A DNA stretch of 64,000 bases from Prosapia bicincta (taxonomy: Eukaryota; Arthropoda; Insecta; Hemiptera; Cercopidae), in contig JBAIZL010000001.1 of the NCBI GenBank assembly GCA_036971475.1, positions 75,056,271-75,120,270 of the forward strand, read 5' to 3'. Of this stretch, positions 51,181-61,752 are shown one piece after another. A program made the position numbers and the translations under genes. Position 1 is the stretch's first letter, and every line of letters begins with the position of its first letter. Below the pieces are notes generated by a model. That model worked only from the letters and a program-made list of their open reading frames with translations. It was not told where the DNA came from and searched no databases.

Positions 51181-51225
51181 TCCCTCACGGATGGAAAAAT
51201 TTGCTAACTAATTAATATCAGGAGT

Positions 51226-51503
51226 TAAAATCGCAGTTCCGACTTATCGCTCATCTAGCATTGACGAAGTGAACACAACAATAGTTGATCAGCGAATATA
51301 TTGTTTAGGCCAAATGTATGGATTAACGTGAATGTATCTTGCTACACTTTCATCGATATATAGGAGCGAAGTTTTTTTCTGACAGACGCTGCATAACCTC
51401 GGGGAACACCCCCCCCCTTTCTTTATTCGCTCTGCAACTGTTTTTGTGTTCTTCTCGTTAATGCTAGTTGAGATTTAAGCGAAACGTCGAAACTGCGATT
51501 TTA
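51226..51503. mobile_element. Nested inverted-repeat element within duplication copy 1
   Basis: The left arm at 51226-51266 (TAAAATCGCAGTTCCGAC, then ATCTAGCATTGACG) pairs with the right arm at about 51456-51503 (CGTTAATGCTAG, then CGTCGAAACTGCGATTTTA). The right arm carries AAGCGAAACGTCGAAAC. Copy 2 is at 52022-52325. The internal sequence is non-coding and contains a poly-C run near 51408. Confidence 0.75.
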
Positions 51504-51546
51504 TGCACTGCAGAATGAACGGATTTACTCCAGATAATAACTATCA

Positions 51547-51597
<51 letters not shown>

Positions 51598-51736
51598 CTT
51601 CTCAATTGTTTAATATTCCTGATGATGTTGATACTGTTAGCCAACGAAAAGCTTTGAATTGTAAATTCAATTATAAGCTTGTATTTGTATTTTGACTTAG
51701 TTCTTTATTAATACACAAGAATTAATACATATATTG

Positions 51737-51788
<52 letters not shown>

Positions 51789-51906
51789 CGTTTTCTTGTT
51801 TAATAATTTAAAACAACATAGGTTATTCAAATACAAGAATATTTAATAATTTATTCCAGGATATAAATTAATAAATATTCTTGTATTTCAATAACCTATG
51901 TTGTTT

Positions 51907-51976
<70 letters not shown>

Positions 51977-52369
51977 TCCCTCACGGATGGAAAAATTTGC
52001 TAACTAATTAATATCAGGAGTTAAAATCGCAGTTCCGACTTATCGCTCATCTAGCATTGACGAAGTGAACACAACAATAGTTGATCAGCGAATATATTGT
52101 TTAGGCCAAATGTATGGATTAACGTGAATGTCCGTTGCTACACTTTCATCTATATATATAAGCAAAGTTTTTTTCTGACAGACGCTGCATAACCTCGGGG
52201 AACACCCCCCCCCCCCGACTGACTGACTGAATGACTGGCGTTTCTTTATTCGCTCTGCAACTGTTTTTGTGTTCTTCTCGTTAATGCTAGTTGAGATTTA
52301 AGCGAAACGTCGAAACTACGATTTTATGCACTGCAGAATGAACGGATTTACTCCAGATAATAACTATCA

Positions 52370-52452
<83 letters not shown>

Positions 52453-52591
52453 CTTCTCAATTGTTTAATATTCCTGATGATGTTGATACTGTTAGCCAAC
52501 GAAAAGCTTTGAATTGTAAATTCAATTATAAGCTTGTATTTGTATTTTGACTTAGTTCTTTATTAATACACAAGAATTAATACACATATTG

Positions 52592-52636
<45 letters not shown>

Positions 52637-52639
52637 TCA

Positions 52640-53646
52640 CACTAGAGCCTCGATAATTCGAGTTAGATGGGAGCGTGACTTAGATTACACGGAAATACGT
52701 TCCTGTGCATTGGAAAAAACAGGAGTTCTATTGAACCATAATACTGTAATTAAGAATGCATAAAATACGATTATACATAGAACTTTATTGATTACAGTAC
52801 TTACATAAACTTGATATTTACATGTTTAATATTTCTTTGGAATACATTGTTCTTCACGGTTCAAGTTATAAAAAGTCTTCTGCGTCTGCTTATCAGATAG
52901 TTTTCGAGCCGCGGTGTCTCGTAGTCGTCTTAGCAGAAGCACATCTATTTTCGTCATGTCTGTTATTCAATATAACGCATTGCATTTTCCAAGGCCATTC
53001 CTTCAACCAGACTTATTTTCCCTCCTTGTACCGTCTCAGTCGAACCCTTATCTTTATTCTCGTCATCACTGCCTTCAGTAGTTCCTTATAACATTTCAGT
53101 AGTCGTAACATTTGTTATTGTTACTTACTTTCATCTTTAGTCATCCATTGATGTTCCTCTGTATCATCGACACTTTCACAACCTCAAAATTTCTTGATAA
53201 AAAATGTCAAATCTGTTTATTCTTGTGGGTTAATGACACATTCAAAAGTTTTATTATCATTCAGGACCTGATTCCATAACTTACATAATATGTCTTCTTT
53301 TATTTCGTTCCATGATTCGGCTATACAGTATACAGCTTCCTTAATTATATTTATTTTAGAAAGCCTACAATGCTTTCTTCCCTTTCAGTCGTTTCTAAAA
53401 GAGATTGTAAAAGGTAACGTATATACTGTATCATACATTGCAGAACAACTCTGATCCATCAGCTGGATTAGGCTTGTAACCTTTGCGGGAAGATATAAAG
53501 CACGGATATCATCAGGCCACAGTTGTTCTTCTTCGGGATGCGTCAGAAATACCCTAATTTGGATTTACTTTCAAACAGAAAAAATACTCTGAAATAGACT
53601 TTAACGGAGCATCGAAAAAAGGGACTGAATGTTCGAGGCTCTATTG
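52640..53646 (-). mobile_element. Degraded pogo/Tigger-like DNA transposon
   Basis: The left end CACTAGAGCCTCGATAATTC and, on the opposite strand, the right end CAATAGAGCCTCGAAC are similar terminal inverted repeats. They match the CAGTAGAGCCTCGA-type ends known for pogo/Tigger elements. The right end is followed by TA, the usual target dinucleotide; the left end is preceded by CA, a likely mutated TA. Minus-strand transposase remnants lie at 53221-53555. The internal 5' part of the transposase is missing, so the element is about 1 kb and non-autonomous. It inserted beside a TA tract. Confidence 0.85.
53221..53555 (-). pseudogene. Tigger/pogo-like transposase fragment (DDE, C-terminal part)
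   Basis: The minus-strand translation shows THPEEEQLWPDD, then IRALYLPAKVTSLIQLMDQ, matching the conserved region just after the second catalytic Asp of jerky/Tigger-type (DDE superfamily 1) transposases; the family consensus resembles LPPNTTSLIQPMDQ. After a TGA at about 53385-53387, a second segment (EAVYCIAESWNEIKED, through INPQE) fits the next conserved block (AW...L...W.K). The N-terminal DNA-binding domains and the first catalytic residues are absent, and the DN of the expected DNAP/HP motif is not seen. With stops and truncation it cannot be functional. Confidence 0.88.
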
Positions 53647-53927
53647 TATAAACTATATATATTATTTATCGTAGAATATTATTAGATCAAATATTCCGAA
53701 TCTGTATGTGCTTCAAACGTTTTATTTTGAATAGAGCACTCAATACCAACACTATCCTATGATCCTATGATTAAATATCACGTTAGTGATAAAATTAATT
53801 AATTCAAAACATTCACAAATCTGTAATAAATTAACGGTGTTGCTAGATTTACAATAACGTTTTACAATGCATCGTGTTTATTCCTGTTCTCGTTCTTTAA
53901 CACAACATTTTTGTATTACGTATAAAA

Positions 53928-54114
53928 TTATTTTAAAATATTGTTTGTTTCAACTAGAACTATGTTAAATATGTCAGAAAAACGGTCTTATTTTAAAATA
54001 TTGTTTGTTTCAACTGGAACTATGTTAATTGTGTCAGTAAATGTCAGAAAAATTGTCTTTTAAAGTATCATTTGTTTCAACTAGAACTATGTTAACTATG
54101 TCAGAAAAATGGCC
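53928..54114. repeat. 60-bp repeat, 3 units
   Basis: Three copies of TATTGTTTGTTTCAACTAGA, then ACTATGTTAA and ATGTCAGAAAAA, occur at 60-68 bp spacing. The second copy has a small internal duplication of GTCAG. Confidence 0.88.
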
Positions 54115-54949
54115 ATATAAGATTACGCTTAGTAAAAACAAAACTCTCTATCAATGTAATTTGTTTGTATAAATCTCTACTTGACGATTTCCATCACGGG
54201 CCAGTCGTCTAAAGTACAATGCAAACTATTCAGCAATGGAATTATGCGAAGTTTCTGCTTCAGCTTCAACCCGAATTCCTTCTGTATAGAAACACGTTCA
54301 AACCCCGTGGAACTGTTAATTATATTGTTTACGTAAACAAAGGTCAAACTTCTGCTGGAATTGTGCTACAGAGTGTAAAATCAAGTCTCGCGGGTCATGA
54401 GTCTAGGTTCTATGTAGGTTTGTTACCGACACCCAACATCATTGAATTTAAACGTTTTTTCGAAGGTTATGCAGTTGATATGTAAAAAAAATTTGTCAGT
54501 TATTTTGGCGTTGTATATCAAGATTGACTGTGAGAACGAAATTTGTAACGTCCTCTGTAATAATGTCCATTAGTTTATATCCTACCAATAGTTTATATCT
54601 GCTCTCATACATGATATGTTTAAGGTAATGGGATTTTCGTGATTTCATCGTTGCTGTGACGTATCGTTTCTGTGAAACGTATCTCTACCACGATATTCTT
54701 AAATACTCTGCGGTAGAGCTACGACTCAAAGGTCACTAGCTTTCATTCATAACATCTGCCAGAGTCTAAGTCGCCACCTTAAAAGAATAAGACAAAAAAG
54801 TATTATCCAGGAGGCCAACGACAGTTGATGACACCTTCGGCTAAACACAATCCTGGATTTCTCGGTTCTCAAGTCTTATTTCCAACGATCATGGAAATAT
54901 TAGGGCCCTATCGTTGATTGTGGTTCCCAAGGCAAGCTTTGATTCGTAG
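54115..54949. other. Unique sequence, one unrecognised 88-codon ORF
   Basis: A plus-strand ORF at 54219-54485 starts MQTIQQWNYAKFLLQLQPEF. It is less AT-rich than its flanks and immediately precedes the mariner relic, but shares no motif with it that I can identify. It could be part of a decayed transposon. The rest shows nothing identifiable. Confidence 0.35.
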
Positions 54950-55352
54950 CCCAAGTTCATCGGTTAGAAGACACGCACGATATTTAGGCTTAACTCGTGA
55001 ATCAGTTCGAGCAATTTTGCGAAAAGACTATTTTATCCGTACAAGGTGTGCGTGACTCAGATGTTTATAACAAACAAGAGGCTTTAGCTGTTCGTATGCA
55101 AGTGTGGATTGAAGAACAAGAAAATCCAATAATCATCATGAGTGACGTGGCCCATTTTTTTAGAAATGGTTCCGTTTACTCTAAAAAAATCAATGTTTAT
55201 TTCCAGCCAGAAGGCGCCACTACTCACACACTTCTCTAGATACAATGGCCGTGGAGTCGCGTGTTCCGGGAAGGCTCATTTCGCGTTTCGGTGTTATCCC
55301 GTGCCCTTCAAGGTCATTACATGTTAGTTGTGATTTTTGCTTCGGGGCGTAA
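54950..55352 (+). pseudogene. Mariner/Tc1-like transposase, internally deleted
   Basis: Three collinear pieces match insect mariner/Tc1-superfamily transposases. First, a helix-turn-helix region SSVRRHARYLGLTRESVRAI, then LRKD (about 54957-55028). Second, after a frame change, the start of the catalytic domain around IIIMSDVAHFFRNGSVYSK (expected SDEAHF; the Glu is Val here). Third, FQPEGATTHT (expected FQQDGATAHT; the catalytic Asp is Glu), followed after a stop and frameshift by GRLISRFGVIPCPSRS. Roughly 80 residues between the second and third pieces are missing. A short TCACCCTGTAT string at 55451-55461 resembles mariner-type termini; no left end was found. It is non-functional. Confidence 0.88.
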
Positions 55353-55559
55353 GGGGCAAATGTAGATAAATATTTTAATGTAATATAAGCTCTAATTAGC
55401 AACGTAAGAAACCAGTAATGTTAATTTTAAAAACGTCTAGTATTTTTCGGTCACCCTGTATGTTGGCTCTTTAATGATTTGGAGCTCTATTTTTTAGAAT
55501 GAAAACCAGATGGATAAAAAATGTTTAGTGATTATCACTCATTTAGAATTCTTGATATT

Positions 55560-55980
55560 CAAACCTAGACTATATCTCCTTCAATATAGAATATATCTCC
55601 TTCAACATAGACCGTATCTCCTTCAACCAAGATCATATCTCGTTCTATCTGAACTATACGTCATTCAACATGAACTATATCTCATTAAATTCATGCTACA
55701 TCTTATTCAACCTAGGCTACAAGTCTTTCAATCTACAAGTCTTTCAATCTAGACTATATCTCCTTCAACGTAGACCATATCTCCTTCTACCTAGACCATA
55801 TCTCCTTCTACCTAGACTACATTTCATTCAACATGAACTATATCTCGTTAAATTCAGACTGTATCCCATTCAACCTAGGCTACAAGTCCTTCAATCTAGA
55901 TTATATCTCCTTTAACGTAAACTATATATTCTTTAATCCATACTACATGTCCTTCAACGTAAACCATATCTCCTACAGCG
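55560..55980. repeat. 21-bp minisatellite, about 20 units
   Basis: Units of 21 bp like ACTATATCTCCTTCAACCTAG vary strongly. Blocks containing TTCAACATGAACTATATCTC, then TTAAATTCA, recur about 168 bp apart (55665 and 55830), showing an eight-unit higher-order copy. Because 21 is a multiple of three, plus-strand ORFs of about 80 codons appear as Leu/Tyr/Arg/Gln repeats; these are artefacts. Confidence 0.88.
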
Positions 55981-57365
55981 AAACTTCATAGGCCTAATGG
56001 ATGTTACTTATTCGCTCCGTATTCAGTAAAATCTTGATTTTTGTATTATTGAGAGTGTTGTATTACCTTAACAAGTAATATTTATTTGTCGTACAAAAAT
56101 TATTTTCAGATAAATAATGCAAAAAGGAACAATGAAACAAGGAGTAAAGAACAGCGGAAACAGATGAACTCTAATACAGCTCGCTCTGTGTCCAGTAACA
56201 GTACAGCCCGTGTCTCGCTTTTTTCTCTTATTTTATTACATTCCGCGTGCACAATAAACGTTTCTCTTTTGCAACTGAAATTCTTCTCGCGCCAAACAAA
56301 TTCTGCGAGATTTAACCCGAGAGACCAACGTGCAAGCGGCAATATTTCCTGCTTCCCTCGCTCAAAAACTTTTCTCTATTCTCGTATTTATATCGCCGTA
56401 CCGACTTCAGAGACACTGCTCTGTTGTGCAAAATTGATATGCTTATATATTCCCGAAGTGCCTCTTCGTAAGAAATAACACATATTTAGAACCCAACACA
56501 CGCCACAGTTTATTGAGACCCCATTTCAATAATGTATTTTAAACTGCATTTTATGGGTCATATCAAAGTTAATAGGTTTCAATTGCAACTCACTGAATGT
56601 TATTTTCCATAACCTATACATAATTAAAAAATATATTTTTAATTATTGTTACTGAACCCATTGAAGATAACAAACGTCGGATAATAAATTATATCGAACG
56701 AATTTTTGATTTACTTAGAGGGTCGGTTCCGCATAGTCTCCGTATAATCCTTTCGGCAAATCCTCCGTTTTGGCTAGACAACACACAACCGAACTTTTCT
56801 TTTAATAAAAACCGTTTCTCATAAAACACTGCACAACTATTGACTAGGCTGGTTTCGCACTGGGATTAGCGTGTCAGAGTCGAGTCTCGACACGGCTTAA
56901 GCAACCCTTTTATCATTAAATCCACCCTCTGGCAAGGGAATACGTCTACCCTTGTGAAAAGCGTTGATGGGGATTAATCACATTAGGCGCACACTTGACC
57001 CCCCTCCCTTTGGTAGGGGCTGCGAAATATTTGTTTATTATCCTTTGTTATTTGTAATTAATGTTTAATACGTCGTACCATTCTAGGCTCTCTAATTAAA
57101 CATTTTAATCGGGCACATTGTTATACTGTATTCCGAAACGCGAGATACAAATGTTTACCATCAAACAGCTACAGGCGACCTGCTCTCTCTCATGTCTTTA
57201 TTAGCTCCACCAGATTACGTTTAGTTTAGATTTTCTCCACATCTTCAGGCATGTCTTATATTTTATATTTCCTGTGAGGATCCACATCATAGGACATTCT
57301 CTTTCAAGGTGCAGCCGAAGGACTGTTTGAATAATTCTTGCCCACTCTCTGATGATTACTGTCAG
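55981..57365. other. Unique region with a 130-codon ORF of unknown status
   Basis: The plus-strand ORF 56086-56478 is less AT-rich than the flanks, begins MSYKNYFQINNAKRNNE and has no recognised domain. It contains an acceptor-like TTATTTTCAG ending at 56109 and a donor-like TTC|GTAAGA at 56468, so a 358-bp internal exon is formally possible. The area from 56700 to 57200 is also moderately GC-richer, with no identified product. Confidence 0.3.
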
Positions 57366-57370
57366 TATAT

Positions 57371-58165
57371 TCCATGGAGGTTCAGTAAGCCTCTGTCAGT
57401 ACGACTGAGCAGGTAGCAACACCACCTCGACAGAAGAGCTATGCCATAAAATCACCAACATACGTCACAGGCCGCTATAGTCCATGGAGGTTCAGTAAGC
57501 CTCTGGCAGTACGACTGAGCAGGTAGCAACACCACCTCGACAGAAGAGCTATGCCATAAAATCACCAACATACGTCACAGGCCGCTATAGTCCATGAAGG
57601 TCCAGTAAGCCTCTGGCAGTACGACTGAGCAGGTAGCAACACCACCTAGACAGAAGAGCTATACCATAAAACCACCAACATACCTCACAGGCCGCTATAG
57701 TCCATGGAAGTTCAGTAAGCCTCTGGCAGTACGACTGAGCAGGTAGCAACACCACCTCGACAGAAGAGCTATGCCATAAAATCACCAACATACGTCACAG
57801 GCCGCTATAGTCCATGAAGGTCCAGTAAGCCTCTGGCAGTACGACTGAGCAGGTAGCAACACCACCTAGACAGAAGAGCTATACCATAAAACCACCAACA
57901 TACCTCACAGGCCGCTATAGTCCATGGAAGTTCAGTAAGCCTCTGACAGTACGACTGAACAGGTAACAACACCACCTAGACAGAAGAGCTATGCCATAAA
58001 ATCACCAACATACGTCACAGGTCGCTATAGTCCATGGAGGTCTAGTAAGCCTCTGGCAGTACGACTGAGCAGGTAGCAACACTATCTAGACAGAAGAGCT
58101 ATGCCATAAAATCACCTAGACAGAAGAGCCATGCCATAAAATCACCAACATACGTCACAGGAGCA
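57371..58165. repeat. 110-bp minisatellite, about 7 units
   Basis: Units start at 57371, 57481, 57591, 57701, 57811, 57921 and 58031, each containing TTCAGTAAGCCTCTGGCAGT, ACGACTGAGCAGGTAGCAAC and CAACATACGTCACAGGCCGC. The units at 57591 and 57811 are identical over 110 bp, including eight or more shared differences from their neighbours, so a 220-bp dimer was duplicated. The last unit carries an extra internal CACCTAGACAGAAGAGC copy. The minus-strand 68-codon ORF is an artefact. Confidence 0.96.
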
Positions 58166-58409
58166 GGCATAGTGTAGAATTTCTAAAATAGCTCATGTGC
58201 TACGAGGCTTTGGATAGTTTGTGTTCTTATGTTCATAGTTCTCCGGTCGGGATTTTGCTGGTTAGTTCTATACATTCTGAATAGTGTATCGTTTTGCTTT
58301 TCCAAACGTAATAGCATTTTTACAAAGCTCAGGATGGTATACTAATGTTGTGCTAAACTGCCATTTATAAACATAATATAAAAATACATTATTAATGATG
58401 TGAATATTT
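58166..58409. other. Spacer before Helitron relic
   Basis: About 240 bp of AT-rich sequence in which I see no helicase homology. If the Helitron insertion extends upstream, that part has decayed beyond recognition. Confidence 0.35.
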
Positions 58410-58822
58410 GCATTAAAAGTAGGATCGCCGATAATACTCTTGCGAAATTTGAATCAACCAAAGCTGTGCAACGGAACCAGACTGACAACTGAAAAACTGA
58501 CACCCAACTTGATCGAGGTAGAAATCATAAGTGGCAAGTTCAAAGGAGAGATGGTTCTAATTCCATGAAAACCAATTATTTTATCCGATTTACCCTTCGG
58601 TTTCAAGCGACTACAGTTTCCTTTGCGTCTTGCATTCGCAATAACAATTAACAAGGCACAAGGACAACCGTTGACCATTGCTGGATTAAATTTGGAACAT
58701 TCGAGCTTTCACCAACGACAATTATATGCTGTGAGCTTACGTGTTGGGACACCTGAAATTTGTATGTTCATACGCCTAATGAAATGACAAAAAACATTGT
58801 ATATCCTCTAGCATTACAGTAA
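58410..58822 (+). pseudogene. Helitron Rep/helicase C-terminus
   Basis: The translation follows the C-terminal domain of the Pif1-like helicase of animal Helitrons: ALKVGSPIILLRNLNQPK, LCNGTRL, KFKGEMVLIP, FGFKRLQFPLRLAFAITI, NKAQGQ (helicase motif V-VI region, family NK(S/A)QGQ), LNLEHSSFHQRQLYA (family LYVACSR, here AVSLR) and TKNIVYPLALQ before a TAA. A TGA at 58566-58568 interrupts the frame, and a frameshift precedes the final TKNIVYP block. The Rep nuclease and helicase motifs I-IV are not present upstream, so this is a 5'-truncated, inactive copy. Confidence 0.93.
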
Positions 58823-59015
58823 ATGAAATATAATTATTTAGATGTTTGATTTAATTTTCTAATTGGAATATTAATTAATAATTTTCCTAAATAAATAATT
58901 AATAATTAATGAATTATTATTATATTATACAGTATTATATATAACTATTACTAAATAATAAGTAATTAATTATAAAATTATTATTTCGGGCGCAGCAACG
59001 CACACCGGGATCTGC
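58823..59015 (+). mobile_element. Possible Helitron 3' end
   Basis: Downstream of the helicase relic lies about 160 bp of very AT-rich sequence, then CGGGCGCAGCAACGCACACC followed by GGG at 58987-59009. GC-rich hairpin-like strings of this form are typical just before the CTRR end of animal Helitrons. The expected terminal CTAGT is not clear (the sequence is ATCTGCAAAAAG), so the boundary is approximate. Confidence 0.55.
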
Positions 59016-60118
59016 AAAAAGTACCACATCAAAAATAAACCGCACTGATTGCAGATCATACCTAGTCGTAGATAAGGATCTACAAGTCACAAGATGTGAA
59101 CAATTCTGTTTCATTAGAAAAATAGATTGGGGTGGCTTGAAATATCCATCTTCTGGTGTTGTCAATGTTGTTACTTGCACTTACAACGTAGTGCAAAAAG
59201 TATTGAGCAAATAATACGGAAATAAATTTCTGCATTGCTCAGATCAAAGGAATGTTGTTTTTAATTTGACGTATAAAATTGTCAAAAAACATGTTTTTTC
59301 TCAAACAATTTTATTAATTGTAAGCATATATCCATAAAGATCTTCATTTGAAAAACATTACATCAACAGATACAAATATTTTCATAAATAATGATGTCAA
59401 AGAAAAATGAGTATTAAAATGAATCGATCTAAAAAGGGAAGTTTACAACAGTTACAAATCCCAACAATAAGCGACAAAACTATTCTTGGACTTGTTAGTA
59501 CTTTATAACACTATAAAAGGAAAATAAATATCAACTGTGCAACAAAAGAATTTTTCAGAACATAAATCCTCTCAAAATAGTTGAATACCATGTACATCAA
59601 TATAAATACTGTAATAAACTTTTGTCAATATTTCTTTTGGGTTTCTCAGTACCACAGATTTATGTGATCTACATCTGTGGAAGCCTTTTTCTCCAAAAAG
59701 TGTTACCTCAGACTTAGTGGAGAGGTTGACGTTTTCTCAGAATCCGTCTACCGATCACAAAAATATTCATATATATGGTAGCTAGTTAATTTACTAGTCA
59801 ATTACGCGTAAGAACGCCAAAAGGAAACTGTAAACAGTACGACAGTTAGTAGGCTGCTGTATAGCCTGTAGTAGTAGAGTAATGCTGCATTACGCCTGCG
59901 TTACGTGACGTCACACATCTAGTGCCCAGGCCATCTGTCTAGGTGGTGTTGGTATTTGCTGCCAGTCACGTGTTATCCAATATGCTCAACTAAAGCGTTT
60001 ACTTCACTATGCATTCGCAATACATCTATTTTAGCTTACATTTACTTAAAACTTATCTTATAACTCTCGTAAAATTTATAACCGTAATTACTAAAACCAC
60101 ACGGTGTGATATAATATG
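59016..60118. other. Unique sequence, no gene seen
   Basis: AT-rich, with a CpG-containing patch at about 59880-59990 (TGCGTTACGTGACGTCAC). No coding similarity or element ends were recognised. Confidence 0.42.
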
Positions 60119-61318
60119 GTAATGAATACTAACTGGTTTTGGGTTTGATTTGGGAAACCTCTTGTAAGAAGCAAGACTGTTTTCAATAAATGGTTTTGGG
60201 TCTGGCATTGTAAATCACATTTTACTACCTATTATGTTAATGAATAACTGGTTTTGGATTTGATTTGGGAAACCTCTTGTAATAAGCAAGACTGTTTTCA
60301 ATAAATGGATTTGGGTCTGGCATCGTAAATCACATTTTACTACCTATTATGTTAATGAATAACTGGTTTTGGATTTGATTTGGGAAACCTCTTGTAAGAA
60401 GCAAGACGGTTTTCAATAAATGGTTTTGAGTCTGATATCGTAAATTACATTTTACTACCTATTATGGTAATAAATAACTGATTTTGGGATTGATTTGGGA
60501 AACCTCTTGTAAGAAGCAAGATTGTGTTCAATAAATGGTTTTGGGTCTGGCATCGTAAATCACATTTTACTACCTATTATGGTAACTGATTTTGGGTTTG
60601 ATTGGGAAACCTCTTGTAAGAAGCAAGACTATTTTCAATAAATGGTTTTGAGTCTGATATCGTAAATCACAATTTAATACCTATTATGGTAACTTATTTT
60701 GGGTTTGATTGGGAAACATTTTGTAAGAAGTAAGACAGTTTTCAATAAATGGTTTTGAGTCTGATATCGTAAATCACATTTTACTACCTATTATGGTAAC
60801 TGATTTTGGGTTTGATTGGGAAACCTCTTGTAAGAAGCAAGACTATTTTCAATAAATGGTTTTGAGTCTGATATCGTAAATCACAATTTAATACCTATTA
60901 TGGTAACTTATTTTGGGTTTGATTGGAATCATCTTGTAAGAAGCAAGACTGTTTTCAATAAATGGTTTTGATTCTGATATCGTAAATTACATTTTACTAC
61001 CTATTATGGTAACTGATTTTGGGTTTGATTGGGAATCCTCTTGTAAGAAGCAAGACTGTTTTCAATAAATGGTTTTGGGTCTGGCATCGTAAATCACATT
61101 TTACTACCTACTATGTTAATGAATAACTGATTTTGGGTTTGATGTGGGAAACCTCTTGTAAGAAGCAAGACTTTTTCAGTAAATGGTTTTTGGTCTGGCA
61201 TCGTTAGTCGCATTTTACGACGCATTACGGTAACGAATAACTGTTTTAGCATCAGACATAGCAAATCACACTGTATGACACAATACGGCATTGAATAACT
61301 GGTTTTGGCTCTCACATG
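60119..61318. repeat. 115/107-bp minisatellite, about 10 units
   Basis: The landmark TTGTAAGAAGCAAGACTG occurs about ten times. Spacing is about 115 bp in the first four units and about 107 bp in later ones, which lack the GAATAACTG segment. Other conserved pieces are TTTTCAATAAATGGTTTTGG and CACATTTTACTACCTATTAT. The right edge decays over two diverged units. Confidence 0.93.
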
Positions 61319-61752
61319 GCTTTTTACTTTTAATACAGGAAAATATATATGAATATGTAAAATAATTATGGAATATACAACTTGAACGTTATTCGGTATT
61401 GTTTCCTACTTCATCAAAATTACGTCTAACAAATTTTATTTTACGCTATTTATAGGTAAAAACCTGTAAAATACAGCGTTTTGCTTATTTCTCTGCTTTT
61501 GCGCAGATGAACGCCTTTCATCAAACAATGAAGGGTTTGACTAGCTCAGCTGATTTCCCCCTCCTCACGATTCCCAGTTCTTTAGATCCTTACTCGACTC
61601 TTTTCAAACACAACTTCATATTTCGTTTTATTTGTCTCCTTCTCTTTGCCACATTTTCCTTAGCAAAGTATTTTAATATTTTACCAAAAATGTTGTTATA
61701 AACTTGTAGTACGAACAAGAAAGTTCTCTTATTCCTCAACTTCTGCGTGAAG
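61319..61752. other. Unique sequence, no supported gene
   Basis: A 64-codon plus-strand ORF (61507-61701) has no recognised domain. No element ends were seen before 61753. Confidence 0.4.

Larger units (their letters stand above)
50932..52635. repeat. Tandem duplication, about 0.8 kb x 2
   Basis: Two direct copies (about 50932-51738 and 51739-52592, plus a final TA tract) carry the same modules in the same order: (TA)n; a 96-bp hairpin (51010-51105 and 51811-51906); an A-run plus (TA)n; a unique segment starting GTATTCCCTCACGG (51177 and 51973); (TA)n; a CCTGATGATGTTGATAC segment (51618 and 52473); and ATTGCGATATAT. Unique parts are nearly identical. Copy 2 has an extra GACT-repeat stretch at about 52217-52241 and a longer TA tract. 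Boundaries lie within TA tracts, which suggests TA-mediated unequal exchange or an assembly effect. Confidence 0.92.

Noticed and set aside
55510..55915. Plus-strand ORFs rich in Leu, Tyr, Gln and Arg
   Set aside because: By-products of the 21-bp minisatellite.
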